The notes beneath the pieces were generated by a model that was not told the DNA's origin, did no database searches, and worked only from the letters and a program-made list of their open reading frames with translations. The translations under genes were made by a program, and so were the position numbers. DNA of 64,000 nt from Platanthera guangdongensis. Taxonomy: Eukaryota; Streptophyta; Magnoliopsida; Asparagales; Orchidaceae. The stretch is taken from contig CM077158.1 in the NCBI GenBank assembly GCA_039583875.1, positions 118,727,900 to 118,791,899 on the forward strand. The letters are read 5' to 3'. The first letter of the stretch is position 1. Every line of letters begins with the position of its first letter. This document shows, piece after piece, positions 1 to 10,800 of the stretch.

Positions 1-1968
1 AAGCAAAGCTTATAGGGTGTTTAATAAATCATCCTTAAAAATTGAAGAATCTATACATGTAACTTTTGATGAAGCTAACATGTCTTACAAGGAGAAAGAG
101 TTTTCTATCAAAAGTACTTTGTAGGTACCTCACTTGTGTGAGATTTTAGATGGACTAAGCCTCACCCAAGAGACTCCAACACATCCTTCTCCACAAGTTG
201 AAGAAGAAAGTGAAGAAGAAAGCACAAAAGTGACTGAACCTCATCCAACAGCAAACATAATTCCACAAGAGGAATTAATTCCAAATGCTATTGTTGAACC
301 AACTGCACCCACTGACTTGTCACACTAAGGGATCACCCCAGATCTCAAGTGATTGGAGACATATTAGTAGGTGTACAGACAAGGCATCAACTCGACCAAG
401 ATGTGATGCATGCCTGTTTCCTCTCTCAAGTTGAGCCTCAATCCATAAAATATGTTGAGCAAGATTCCCACTGGATCATTGCTATGCAAGAGGAACTCAA
501 CCAATTTGAGAGATGTAAAGTTTGGGATTTGGTTCCAAGACCCAAAGGCTACCCAATCATTGGAACCAAATGGGTATATAAAAATAAACTAGATGCCCAA
601 GGTGTAATTGTGAGGAACAAGGCTAGGCTTGTTGCTCAAGGATATAGGCAAGAAGAAGCGATACACTATGATCAAACCTTTGCACCAGTAGCAAGGCTAG
701 AGGCAATCAAAATTTTTCTTGCTTATGCTGCCTACAAGAAGTTTAAAGTCTACCAGATGGATGTGAAAAGTGCCTCTCTAAATGGAGTACTAAAAGAAGA
801 GGTTTATGTTGAACAACCTCCAGGTTTTATCTCTCCAACCCATCCTTCTTATGTATTTAGATTGCATAAAGCCCTCTATGGTCCAAAGCAAGCTCCAAGA
901 GCTTGGTATGAGACCTTAGCTAGCTTTCTGATAGAGCATGAATTCACTAGAGGCATAGTAGATAAAATATTATTCACTAGGAAACATAAGGATAAAATTT
1001 TGTTAGTATAAATCTATGTAGATGACATTATATTTGGGTCTAAAGATTCCAAACTATGCAAGAGGTTCTCTGACCTCATGCATTCAAAGTATGAAATGTG
1101 TAGCATGGGTGAGCTCTCCTACTTCCTTGGTCTCCAAGTGAAGCAACTGCCTGATGGCATCTTCATCTCCCAAGCTAAATATGCTAAAGAGCTTATTAAG
1201 AAGTTTGGGATGGCTGATGCCTCAGCAAAGAAAACACCTATGACCACTAATACTGTAATAGATTCTGATCCACATGGGAAGCCTATCGACCAGAAGTTAT
1301 ATAGGGGAATTATTGGGTCCTTATTATATCTTACAGCTAGCAGACTAGACATAATGTTTGCCACATGCCTTTGTGCTAGGTTTCAAGTGAACCATAAAGA
1401 ATCTCACCTAGTTTTTCTAAAAAGAATTTTGAGATATATAAAGAGTTATCCTAGTCTAAACTTTTGGTATCCTACTGAGTCAGAATTTGAATTAACTGGA
1501 TATTCAGATGCTAACTTTGCTGGATGCAGGGTTGATAGGAAAAGTACCTCAGGAAATTTCTATTTCCTTGGTATCAGATTAGTGTCTTGGTTCTGCAAGA
1601 AACTATCATCTATGTCTACATCAACTGCTAAAGCAGAATATATAGCAGCTGGCAGTTGCTGTTCTCAGATACTGTGGATTTAGAATCTACTCCTAGACTA
1701 TGGTTTCAACTTAAATAATTCAACTCACTTTTTTGATTACACAAGTGTTATATCCATAGCACAAAATCCAGTGCATCACAGTAGGACTAAGCATATTGAC
1801 ATTAGACATCATTTCATTAGAGAGTGTGTAGACAAAAATAAACTTAATATTATTTATATCTACACTGATGTACAAAGAGCTTATATTTTCACCAAACCTC
1901 TGGATGAAAGAAATCACTTGTTCTTTATAAATCAGCTTGGAATGATCAATGGAGAAGCTTTAATTTAA
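1..1968 (+). pseudogene. Element A: Copia pol remnant (integrase end, RT, RNase H)
   Basis: This is the 3' part of a Ty1/Copia polyprotein of Sirevirus type, cut by the window start. Bases 2-121 encode the integrase C-terminal segment (SKAYRVFNK...VTFDEA). A stop and an acidic linker follow, and the frame changes near 310-325, just before the RDHP motif that precedes RT. RT runs in one frame with the YVDD catalytic motif at 1015-1026. RNase H follows (YSDANFAGC, then the SRTKHIDIRHHFIRE motif near 1780-1825) and ends with TAA at 1966-1968. In-frame stops lie at 1009-1011, where relatives have Gln directly before IYVDD, and at 1681-1683. The copy cannot make a working polymerase. The lineage call rests on similarity to the B and C pol genes in this window. 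Confidence 0.9.
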
Positions 1969-2240
1969 TCTGTCTACACTCAATGAATTTTTCAAAGTTT
2001 GACGAACTAGGAAAGTTCTTGAGATATTCGTCAGATGGAGATCGACGAACTCTCTGTGAGTGAAGTTATTTTCGTCAAGCGAAGATCGACGAAACTTCTT
2101 TAGAAAACTTTCGTCGAACGGAGCTCGACGAAATGTTTTCAAATCTTCAGACTGAGCTCGACGAATCATTTAACTACAAATTAGTTCGTCGACCTCAGAT
2201 CGAAGAATTATTATTTTTTTCGCGGAACGGTGTTTGTCGA
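1969..2240 (+). repeat. Post-pol region of A with TCGACGAA/TTCGTCGA inverted motifs
   Basis: Non-coding tail directly after the A pol stop. It holds about ten degenerate copies of TCGACGAA or its complement, several arranged head to head, for example TTTCGTCGAAC followed by GAGCTCGACGAAA around 2110-2134. The 12-mer GAGCTCGACGAA occurs twice here, and its reverse complement recurs in the LTRs of the unrelated element G. No polypurine tract or LTR start could be fixed, so the 3' end of A is undefined. Confidence 0.7.
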
Positions 2241-2288
2241 TTCATATTTTGGAAAACCTACATATATACTCACATACAACCTGACACC

Positions 2289-2324
2289 CATCGTATAAAT
2301 TGGTATTAGACTTTTTATACGATG
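2289..2324. repeat. Inverted repeat, 11-bp arms, with primer-site-like loop
   Basis: CATCGTATAAA at 2289-2299 is the exact reverse complement of TTTATACGATG at 2314-2324. The loop contains TGGTATTAGA (2301-2310), one base from the TGGTATCAGA primer-binding motif seen in H and B. It may be a decayed LTR end plus primer site, possibly of Gypsy element E, or simply a hairpin in the A tail. Confidence 0.5.
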
Positions 2325-2342
2325 GAAGCCTTGCAAAAGACC

Positions 2343-2384
2343 CCTTAACTTATATATTTATATGAGAATTCATATAAGTTAAGG
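2343..2384. repeat. Inverted repeat, 13-bp perfect arms
   Basis: CCTTAACTTATAT (2343-2355) pairs perfectly with ATATAAGTTAAGG (2372-2384) around a 16-nt AT-rich loop. It would form a stable RNA or DNA hairpin. It lies 18 bp after the preceding inverted repeat. Function unknown. Confidence 0.7.
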
Positions 2385-2640
2385 TTACTGATTTCATTGT
2401 TTTACTTTACATATACCATTGCTCTATTCTACTTGTTTACATTCCAGTTCTATATTCTAGAACTGCTAGCTTGCTTTTCCTTTTATAGCTATATAAATGT
2501 ACTATATACCATCTAGATACCTCCACCATCACCTGCTTGTTCGTATTCTCCACCCCCATTAGCTTCCTTATCACTCCTCCCGCACGGTGCCTAGGAGTAG
2601 CGGGGGAGAGGCAGGGTTGATAATTGGCTTATTCTTAATG
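2385..2640. other. Unassigned non-coding stretch
   Basis: T-rich sequence without an ORF. It includes a G-rich run GCGGGGGAGAGG near 2599-2610 that resembles a polypurine tract, but no LTR start follows it. It could be the 3' untranslated part of A or the leader of E. Confidence 0.4.
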
Positions 2641-2788
2641 ATTAATGGTCCGTGGACCAAACATTTCAGGGATTCCGGATGGGGGACAGGGAGCAACATC
2701 AGGAGATGCAGCATCTGCGGGGCATGATGCATATGGAAGTGTTCCAGTCTAGTACGGTAGCACCTGTCTTAGGCTCCATGAGTGTTAT
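2641..2788 (+). pseudogene. Possible N-terminal gag fragment of Gypsy element E
   Basis: A short open frame (2652-2788, beginning MDQTFQGFRMGDREQ) directly abuts the left end of element C. Because E gag resumes directly after the right end of C at 24065, this piece is the natural candidate for the missing gag N-terminus. GTTAT at 2784-2788 would be the left target duplication of C; the right partner cannot be checked because the 3' LTR of C is truncated. The sequence itself has no diagnostic gag motif, so the assignment is inferred from position. Confidence 0.4.
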
Positions 2789-3605
2789 TGTTGGGTATTG
2801 TATCCACATTAACCCAAATTTAGTGAAGTCGCCCTTGAACTAAGATGAATTAAGTTGTATTTGATGTCTTGTTTGAGTTGTGTGTTTGCAGGACTATATT
2901 GCCAAGTGTAGACCAATGTCAGTCTACAATGGGTCACCAAACACAGGACCATACAATGTAATCCCTCATTATGTGATCCTCTCTATTGAGATACACTTCA
3001 TTTTCAAGCACTAGGACTGATTGGAGAAAGACTTGTTGCTGAATTTATTGAAGAAGGGAAAATTCTGTTGAAGAAATTTTTGCTAAGTATTTTACTCGAG
3101 TAGTTATTTATATACTCGAGTGAAACACTTAGTTAATACTCGAGTTAGTCTATATGTACTCTAGTATGGGAATTAGCTCTTGAGTAGTCAAATTATAGGT
3201 CTCGAGTAGCCAAGTAAATTACTCGAGTATATCATCTCTTATTCTCGAGTTAACAGAATTTCTTCTCTGAAAAATTTTCTAAGTCATTTACTCGAGTTGT
3301 CAGATTAGTACTCGAGTAGATTAGTCTTTTGTCTCGAGTTACAGAAGATAGGATTTCGTGTTGTTCTACTTCACTCGAGTTGTCCATCTATTGCTCGAGT
3401 AGTCCAGATTAAATACTCGAGTGATAAGATTTTTCTCCCTCAATATTTTTCTATGTTCATTACTCGAGTAGTAATATCCATATACTTGAGTAGTTTATGT
3501 CCTATCGAGTAGTCCAGTTCCACTACTCGAGTAACCCAGATTCTTCTCTCAGAAATTATTCTAAGTCTTTGACTCGAGTATTCTTTCTACCTCTCGAGAA
3601 GTTAA
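2789..3605 (+). repeat. 5' LTR of C, left part
   Basis: Begins TGTTGGGTATTGTATCCAC, the same as the 3' LTR at 22274, and runs to the insertion point of B. The last five bases, GTTAA, are the target duplication of B. The right part resumes at 12672. The uninterrupted equivalent of the insertion point is visible in the 3' LTR near 23100-23120. Confidence 0.9.
3094..3600. repeat. ACTCGAGT palindrome array (C 5' LTR, left)
   Basis: About 20 copies of the 8-bp perfect palindrome ACTCGAGT or one-base variants, spaced irregularly at roughly 20-30 bp. Spacers are AT-rich and unrelated in sequence, so this is not an ordinary tandem repeat. Confidence 0.95.
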
Positions 3606-3945
3606 TGTTGGGTATTGTATCCACAACGCACCTGATTTGAAGAAGCCCCTGGACAAGCTAAGGTAAATAGACAATGTATTTGACAAAATATTTCAAGTTG
3701 TGCTTGCAGTTATTCCACACTAAGTGCACACCAATGTCAGGGTGAAGTAGGTCAATATACACGGGTCTGCAAGACGTAATCCCTCGTTGAGCAGATCATT
3801 GTGTTGGCCTACGTGTACTCTCTCTACTGGAGTGCACTTTCTTTCAAGTACAGGGCCGTGTTTATGTAAGAGCAGACAAGGAGCAAGGATGAGTCAAAGT
3901 GCAGCTCAGAGGCGTAAGATGAAAAATCATCTAAGTAAGAATCAA

Positions 3946-4236
3946 TGAGAATCACCAAGTGATTCTCGCCGAATCGTCGAGAATCACTGGCTGATTCTCG
4001 CCGGCTAAATCAGAGTGCAATCAAGTCAAATCGACGAGAATCGACGATCGTCGGGAATCACTTTGTGATTCTCGCCGAATCGTCGGGAATCACTTTGTGA
4101 TTCTCGCCGAATCGTCGGGAATCACTTTGTGATTCTCGCCGAATCGTCGGGAATCACTTTGTGATTCTCGCCGAATCGTCGAGAATCACCCTTGATTCTC
4201 GACGAATCGACGAGAATCACAGGTGATTCCCGCCGA
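3946..4236. repeat. GAATCAC/GTGATTC palindrome array (B 5' LTR)
   Basis: Inverted pairs GAATCAC...GTGATTC, linked by TCTCGCCGAATCGTCGA-type joints. Bases 4053-4180 are four exact tandem copies of a 32-bp unit (starts 4053, 4085, 4117, 4149). Each unit contains the palindromic core GAATCACTTTGTGATTC. The B 3' LTR has one such unit, so the expansion is specific to this LTR. Confidence 0.95.
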
Positions 4237-4352
4237 TTTTTACTTGGGCAATTTTCGGGAAAAAGTTGGACCGGATTCTGCCGCTTATTTTGAACTGGAT
4301 TTCGGGTTTCTTCTTGTGGGACCCACAACGGTCTTTAAGGTGTTTACTTATG

Positions 4353-4360
4353 TATATATA
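4353..4360 (+). promoter_or_regulatory. Candidate TATA box of the B 5' LTR
   Basis: TATATATA, followed by ACGGGTATTTTTGAACAGT, which is conserved in the D LTRs where the box reads TATAAATA. Position in mid-LTR fits the U3/R border. The 3' LTR copy is degenerate (TATCTATATA). Confidence 0.55.
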
Positions 4361-5160
4361 TACGGGTATTTTTGAACAGTAGACACACAAAAAGAAGCCG
4401 AGCCGATCTTGACCTAGAATCGTGAAACAGCTCCGCCGCCGTCGCAGCTCGTGCAAGTCGATCGCCGGTCGTTTGATTGTGGTTCCCTCCAGATCTCCCG
4501 ACGATAGAAGCTTAGCACAGCTTAGCGTCTCACGTGTCTAACCGGAGATCCCTTGTCTCTTGATTTGTTGATCGGGAAAACCTTCCCCGTCCGAATCGAT
4601 TGAGACGATCGATCCTAGTGTGACCGTTGGAAGACCTAGCTAGCTTTGCTACGAAGTTTGGATCTCCAAAGTAAAGCAGCCGCACACCGTGTCGCCGCCG
4701 ATCCCGTGAACCTAGCCGCCGCCTATCTTGCCGCCGCCGGTTCCGGGGAGATTCTCTCCAAGAGAGATCTAGGGTTGTGGACTCTTCGTGGACTTTAAGA
4801 ACACGTCGTCAACGAAGAGGGACACCTTAGTCTCCAAACATAGTTTGTATTTCTTGTACATCCTAGTTTATTTTTATTGTAAAGGAACGTTGGTTCCTAG
4901 TTGTAAGGGTTGGGTGCAACCCGGGTTGTGGGAGTGTTGACTCCTACGTGTGGAAGGGTTCCTTCCGATAGTGCAAGGATTGGATTTCAATCCTGTTGGT
5001 GAAGAGACCGAGTCGTCCCTTGTTGGGAGATAGGTCGTAGGGGGAAAGTGGATGTACCCAAATCGGGGAACCACTATAAATTGCTTGTGTACCTTCTGTG
5101 CTGTGGTGTTCTGTTTTCTTGTGCAGGTACAATTTTAAATTCCGCAAAAACGCTACACGT

Positions 5161-5185
5161 CACCTATTCCCCCCCCCCATAGGTG
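5161..5185 (+). other. U5 stem-loop with C-homopolymer loop (B 5' LTR)
   Basis: CACCTAT (5161-5167) and ATAGGTG (5179-5185) form a 7-bp perfect stem around T plus ten C. The same stem is in all B and D LTRs and in the intact C LTR, about 30 bp from the LTR end, so it would lie in U5 of the genomic RNA next to the primer site. Confidence 0.75.
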
Positions 5186-5215
5186 AATATAGTTGACACT
5201 AAGTGGACTTTCAAG

Positions 5216-5233
5216 TGGTATCAGAGGCAGGTT
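5216..5233 (+). promoter_or_regulatory. Primer-binding site of B (initiator Met-tRNA type)
   Basis: TGGTATCAGAGGCAGGTT, two bases after the LTR. The first 11 bases match the usual plant PBS complementary to the 3' end of initiator Met-tRNA. Confidence 0.9.
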
Positions 5234-5303
5234 ACTCATCAAAAAGGTTAACACCTTGAGTTGAATCCTGCCGCTAGTGTCAAGAAGAAGGCAAACATCT
5301 ACT

Positions 5304-7595
5304 ATGGACGGGCTCAAGTTCACAGGCAAGATCCCTGTGTGCACCAGGCTCGACTTTCCTATCTGGAAGGAAAGGATCAGATTCTACATGGAGGCAGTTG
5401 ATCCTAGACTCTTCATGATCGTGGAGGAGGGACCTTATGTCCCCACTAAGGTCTACACCATTGATCCTACCAAGAAAGTGCCGAAGAAACTTTCTGAAAT
5501 GGACAAGGACGAGATGGTGCTAGTGGGACTTGACAAGAAGGCGCAGAACATTCTGGTCAGCGCGGTCGATGACTCAATGATGCAGAACTTCAGCAACTAC
5601 AGGACAGCAAAGGAGATCTGGCACTGCCTGATTATCCTAATGGAGGGCACTGATGAAGTGTTGGATGATCGGAGATCCCTTCTGAACCAGAAATATGAGG
5701 CCTTCAGACAAGGGCCTAAGGAAGAGATCAGAGTCACCTTCGAGAACTTCCTCAAGATTGTCAATGCACTCAAAGGATACGGAAGAGTGTTCACTAATGG
5801 TGAACTCAATGATAAATTCCTTAGGTCCCTTACTAAGGAATGGGACACAAAGATCTGCGCCATCCGAGAGTTTGGCAGACTAGCTGAAACAGACCCACAA
5901 ATTCTGTTCGGGAAGCTGATGTCCTATGATCTTCAACTGAACACCAGGAAAGCAGAAGAAGAAGAAGCGAAGGCTGCAGCCAAAGAAAAGACTGTGGCTC
6001 TAAAAGCCAGTCACTCCAGAAAAGGCAAGGGTGCGGTTTCATACCGTGCCAGGAAAAAGGATGAGGAGGAGGACTCCGAGCCATGCTCCTCCAGCTCAGA
6101 GCTGTCGGAGGAGGATTTCCCCCTCATCACCCGAGAGTTGAAGAAGTTCCTCAAGATGAGGAATCAAAGAAAGAAAGACGGCTCCTCCTCCAGGCATCAG
6201 AAGAAAAATTACTCTTCTGACAGGTATGCTTCTAAACCGAACAAACATCACTCCTCTGACATCATTTGTTTTGGATGCAATAAGCCAGGACACGTCGTGG
6301 CCGACTGCTACCAAGGCAAGAGAGAAAAGGGGAAAGGAGAGGAGCTCAAATCCTCTAGAGATAAGAAGAAAGAGCGGAGCTACATCGCCAAAAGGCCAAA
6401 GACGCTGAGTGAGTCGGATTCCTCAGACTCCAGTGATGATGAGGAAGCCTACTTCGGGCTGGTGGGTCGCTCCGACTCAGAAGGAGAATGTCCCCCATTT
6501 ACTGGGAAGGTAAAAGCTCACACCCCTCTCTCCGACTCTGACTCTGATCCTGAGTCTCAGGATGATGAACCTGGGGATAGCCTTTCGGCCCGTGAAGCTG
6601 AGCACCTCGAGAAGTATGAGCTTCTGCTCAATACTTTTGAGGAGTGTCGTAAGAGATTGAAGGCTGAGAAAAAGGAAGTAAAATTCCTTAAGGGTGAGTG
6701 TGTTTCCCTAAGGGAAGAGGTCACCAGTTTGATTTCTCTCCGACAGGAGCACCTTGACCTAACTTCAAAGCATTCAGAGTCTCTCAAACTCCTTGATCTT
6801 AAGCAGGAGGAAGTCGACAAGTTGGAAGAACAACTTGCGGCAGAAAGGAAGATCGTCAAGAGCTTCTCTATGCCAAAAACTGTTCTTTCAGTAGTTGATA
6901 CCTTCTCTACTCAGGCCAAAGAAGCTGGCTTGGGGCATGTAGGGGTATCTGGTTCCTCATCCAGGAGAAACAGGAACCAGAGGAAGAATAAGGCCGCCAA
7001 GAAGGCCTCTGCTGATGAAAAGGGAAAGGCTCCGCTTAGTCCTGTTGCGTTCAGAAAGCCTAGCTTTCCTTGCAACCAACATGACTTTGAATCAACCTTT
7101 GGTCATCATTTCCGGCCCTCGGTTGCAAAGCCAAAGAGCCGATATGATGGTTGGACCTTTCCCCGAAACTTCGGTGAGAGTGCCCTCAAGGCACCTTATG
7201 AGGAAATCCACATGGGAAATTATGGTCAATTCTCTAGCGGCCATAATGGAAAGCAGGCACCAAGAGTCAAGCCTATTATACTGACGAAACAGAAGGTGAA
7301 GAAGTCATGTGACTGCAATCACTATGAGGCCTCCACCTCCAGATCTAAGGCCCCGGCTGTACCCACCATTCCCAGGGTAAGGCAGGAGCCTAGGAAGAGG
7401 TACAACAGATTCGACTGTTGGTGCTGTGCCAAAGTCGGTCACTTTGCCGTGGATTGTTGGTTTAATCCAAGGTATTACGAGACTCCCTATGTTAGCAATG
7501 CGGGTCCGACCACTCGTAGGGTTAACCAACCGAGGGGGAGTATGCTAACCAGGAATCTAGGACCCAAGTCCGATTGGGTTCCTAAGGGAAATTAA
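5304..7595 (+). CDS. gag: gag of element B
   Basis: Capsid/nucleocapsid precursor of about 763 residues that would assemble the virus-like particle and package element RNA. The first ATG in frame is at 5304 (MDGLKF); the frame is open from 5277 but with a GTG, so I prefer 5304. The N-terminal third is the Copia gag domain (FPIWKERIRFYMEAVDPRLF; then NGELNDKFLRSLTKEW). A first CCHC knuckle, CFGCNKPGHVVADC, begins at residue 322, acidic Ser-rich segments follow, a coiled coil spans roughly residues 430-520, and a second knuckle, CWCCAKVGHFAVDC, begins at residue 705. Two knuckles and this length are typical of Sirevirus gag. There are no internal stops. It ends TAA; pol lies in the +1 frame after a 22-nt block. 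Confidence 0.9.
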   Translation: MDGLKFTGKIPVCTRLDFPIWKERIRFYMEAVDPRLFMIVEEGPYVPTKVYTIDPTKKVPKKLSEMDKDEMVLVGLDKKAQNILVSAVDDSMMQNFSNYRTAKEIWHCLIILMEGTDEVLDDRRSLLNQKYEAFRQGPKEEIRVTFENFLKIVNALKGYGRVFTNGELNDKFLRSLTKEWDTKICAIREFGRLAETDPQILFGKLMSYDLQLNTRKAEEEEAKAAAKEKTVALKASHSRKGKGAVSYRARKKDEEEDSEPCSSSSELSEEDFPLITRELKKFLKMRNQRKKDGSSSRHQKKNYSSDRYASKPNKHHSSDIICFGCNKPGHVVADCYQGKREKGKGEELKSSRDKKKERSYIAKRPKTLSESDSSDSSDDEEAYFGLVGRSDSEGECPPFTGKVKAHTPLSDSDSDPESQDDEPGDSLSAREAEHLEKYELLLNTFEECRKRLKAEKKEVKFLKGECVSLREEVTSLISLRQEHLDLTSKHSESLKLLDLKQEEVDKLEEQLAAERKIVKSFSMPKTVLSVVDTFSTQAKEAGLGHVGVSGSSSRRNRNQRKNKAAKKASADEKGKAPLSPVAFRKPSFPCNQHDFESTFGHHFRPSVAKPKSRYDGWTFPRNFGESALKAPYEEIHMGNYGQFSSGHNGKQAPRVKPIILTKQKVKKSCDCNHYEASTSRSKAPAVPTIPRVRQEPRKRYNRFDCWCCAKVGHFAVDCWFNPRYYETPYVSNAGPTTRRVNQPRGSMLTRNLGPKSDWVPKGN

Positions 7596-7608
7596 TTTTG
7601 TTTTGCAG
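7587..7608 (+). other. 22-nt intron-like block at gag/pol junction (B)
   Basis: Starts directly after the gag codons for Val-Pro-Lys and ends TTTTGCAG. It contains the gag stop. Pol resumes in the +1 frame directly after it. Blocks of the same length are at the same place in C and D. Confidence 0.6.
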
Positions 7609-10600
7609 GAATGTCCAAAGGCCACCAAAAAGCCGATCTGGTATTTGGACAGTGGATTCTCCCGGCATATGACTGAGACAAGAAGCCTGCTGCGTGATTA
7701 CACTCCAGTCGAGAATGGACCCAAAGTCATCTTTGGAGGGTCAGATCGAGGAGTCACCAGAGGTTATGGTATGATTTCCAACAATATAATCTCTATCACC
7801 GACGTGGCTTATGTTGAAGGGTTAAACCATAACCTGATCAGTGTAAGTCAGTTATGTGACAAAGGTTATGACGTTAAGTTCTGCAAGGATAAATGTCTGA
7901 TAATTTCACGTATCTCTTCTGAGACGGTATTATCAGGCATTAGGAGCAGAAATATCTTCTGCTTAGATTTTCTCAGTTTAGATTCATCTACCCCCGTATG
8001 CCATGTGGCAACAGGCAGTGCATCTCTTTGTGAACAATGGCACAAGAGATTGACACATATTAATTTCAAAACAATTAGTATGTTGTTTTCTAAAAACTTA
8101 GTAAGGGATGCTCCCGTTATCAAGTGCATCAAATATAGCCCCTGTCCTGCATGCCAGATGGGCAAACAGACTCTGGCTACCTTTAAGAGCATTGTAGACA
8201 AAGACTCTTCCCGATGTCTTTACCTTCTACATATGGACCTGTTTGGTCCAATGCAAGTTCATAGCTTGCGAGGAAAGTCCTATACGCTAGTGATAGTTGA
8301 TGATAATTCTCGGTTTACATGGGTGTTCTTCTTAAAATGAAAGTCGGATACGTTTGACATCTTCATTAGTTTTGTCAAGCAGGTTCAGAACGAATTTAAC
8401 TGCCTAGTGGTCAAAATCAGAAGTGACCATGGAACAAAATTCGAATCTGGTGCTATGATAGAGTTTTGTGAAGAACAAGGTATCTTTCATGAGTTTTCCT
8501 CCCCGCGCACTCCTCAGCAAAATGGAGTTGCGGAGAGGAGAAATAGAACTCTCATTGAAGCCTGCACGACAATGTTGAAAGACGCTTCTCTCCCAGAATA
8601 CTTCTGGGCAGAGGCTGTCAATACAGCTTGTCATGTACAAAACCGAGCATTGATCAACAAGCATCATCGTAAGACGCCTTACGAGCTACTGAAAGGCAGG
8701 AAACCAACCATGTCCTACTTGAGGATCTTTGGCTGCAGATGCTATGTACTGAATAATGGGAAGTACCCGCGTACTAAATTTGTTGAAAAATTCTTCAAAG
8801 GCATATTCATGGGCAATAGTTCCCACAGTCGGGCATATAGGGTCTTCAATAAGAAAACCCTAGTGGTAGAAGAATCAATTAATGTTGTATTTGATGAAGG
8901 AAGTTTGCTTAACAACAATTCTTCCAGTGGTATTCTTGAAGATGCAGGTGCACGACTTGAATAGCTGAGTCTCAATGAGACTGCTAGAGATGAAACTCCT
9001 AAGTACGTCAAAGTCTCCACCTCCACGTCATCTGGGAATGTTGAAGATCAAAATGGAACAAATCTCTTAGAAGAAGGAGAAGCCCAAGAAGTAGTCGAAG
9101 CTCCAGACGCCAGACTTCTAGAGCTCCGGCACGTGAGGGATCATCCTAGAGATCAGATCATCGGAGATCCTCGTGTTGGTGTCAGAACTCGAAGAGGTAC
9201 TATTAACGAAGTTTTGCATCTTAGCTTCCTGTCACAGGCTGAGCCAAAGAAGTTCGACGAGGCGAACAAAGACGCGGCATGGATTTTGTCCATGCAAGAT
9301 GAACTACATCAATTCGAACGATGCAACGTTTGGACGCTGGTTCCCAGACCACACAAGCAAAATGTGATTGGCACCAAGTGGATCTTCAGAAACAAACTAG
9401 ATGAACATGGTGTCATCATAAAGAACAAGGCCAGGCTGGTGGCTCAAGGTTACAGACAGGAGGAGGGGATTGACTTCGACCAGACCTTTGCACCGGTAGC
9501 AAGGCTCGACGCAATCAGATTGTTCCTGGCGTATGCTTCGCACAAAGGATTCACAGTCTATCAAATGGATGTGAAATCAGCATTCTTGAACAGAGACCTG
9601 AAAGAGGAAGTATACGTCGCTCAATCCCCAAGTTTTGTCAATCCTACTTATCCCAATCATGTTTATTTTCTTAATAAAGATTTATATGGTTTAAAACAAG
9701 CTCCACGAGATTGGTATGAGACTTTATCTAGTTTTCTTCTTGAGAACAAGTTCTCTAGAGGTAAAATAGATAAGACATTGTTTCTCAGGGAAGTCAAAGG
9801 CAAGATTTTGCTGGTGCAAATCTATGTCGATGACATTATATTCAGCTCAACGAAAAACAATCTTTGCAAAAAGTTTTCTAAACTTATGCAAGGAAAGTTT
9901 GAAATGAGTAGTATGGGAGAGTTCAAGTATTTCTTGGGACTTCAAGTGAAACAGTCTGAGGATGGAATCTTCATCTCTTAGACGAAGTTCACAAATGAAC
10001 TCCTTAAGAAATTCGGTATGGAGAATGCAACCTCTATGAGGACTCCAATGGGATCCACTATGTCTCTGGATAAGGATGAGAAAGGCAAACCTTTTGATGA
10101 AACCAAATACAGAAGCATCATTGGATCCCTGCTCTACCTTACTGCCAGTAGATCGGATATCATGTTCTCCACATGTGTCTGTGCCAGATATCAGGTGAAC
10201 ACTAAGGAATCTCACTATGTCGCTGCAAAGCGAATTCTAAGATACCTTAAAGGCACTCCCAATCTTGGCTTATAGTACTAGAGAAACAATGATGTCGAGC
10301 TAATAGGTTTTTCAGATGCTGATTTTGCAGGGAGTAAGGATGACAGGAAAAGGACCTCCGGGACGTGTCAATTCCTCGGACGAAGGCTTATTTCATGGAA
10401 TAGCAAGAAACAGAATTGTGTTGCAACCTCCACAGCAGAGTCTGAGTACATCTCGGCAGGCAGCTGTTGCGCACAACTCCTATGGATCAGAAATCAGTTA
10501 GCCGACTACGACCTTCAGTTCAAGGAATTTCCAATGTACTGCGACTCCTCCAGTACAATTGCAATTGCCAACAATCCGGTATCGCACAGTAGAACGAAGC

Positions 10601-10770
10601 ATATTGAAGTATGATACCACTTCATTCGGGAGCACGTGGAGAACAAGGACATCTCTCTCTGTTATGTTCCCATGGACAAGCAAATTGCAGATATATTCAT
10701 AAAGCGCTTAGACGAGGCCAAGTTCAGTCTTTTCAAAACTGAATTGGGGATGCTAAACTATGAGGGATGA
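7609..10770 (+). pseudogene. pol: pol of element B (PR-IN-RT-RNase H) with nonsense codons
   Basis: Copia polyprotein in one continuous frame. Protease has YLDSGFSRHMT, with the active Asp codon at 7648. Integrase has an HHCC finger (about 8040-8165) and a DDE core (HMDLFGP near 8233; SDHGTKF near 8424; QQNGVAERRNR near 8517). RT has MDVKSAFLN and YVDD (9823-9834). RNase H has FSDADFAGS near 10311 and SRTKHIEV near 10590. In-frame stops are at 8338, 8962, 9979 (where C has CAG), 10273, 10279 and 10612 (where C has an Arg codon at this site). No frameshift is seen. The final TGA is at 10768-10770. This copy cannot supply pol without help, but the domain order and residues are otherwise well kept. 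Confidence 0.92.
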
Positions 10771-10800
10771 AGACTACAGAAGCTCCAGGCTCGTGCATCT

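Larger units (their letters stand above)
3606..5213 (+). repeat. 5' LTR of B
   Basis: 1608 bp, from TGTTGGG to CTTTCA, followed two bases later by the primer site. It holds the GAATCAC/GTGATTC array, a TATA-like stretch at 4353-4360, and a CACCTAT/ATAGGTG stem with a C-run near its end. It is 48 bp longer than the 3' LTR, partly because of a four-copy 32-bp repeat at 4053-4180. Confidence 0.95.

Noticed and set aside
3094..4236. CRISPR-like array
   Set aside because: Spacing is irregular, spacers are short and AT-rich, the repeats are 8-bp palindromes or hairpins inside plant LTRs, and no cas genes exist.
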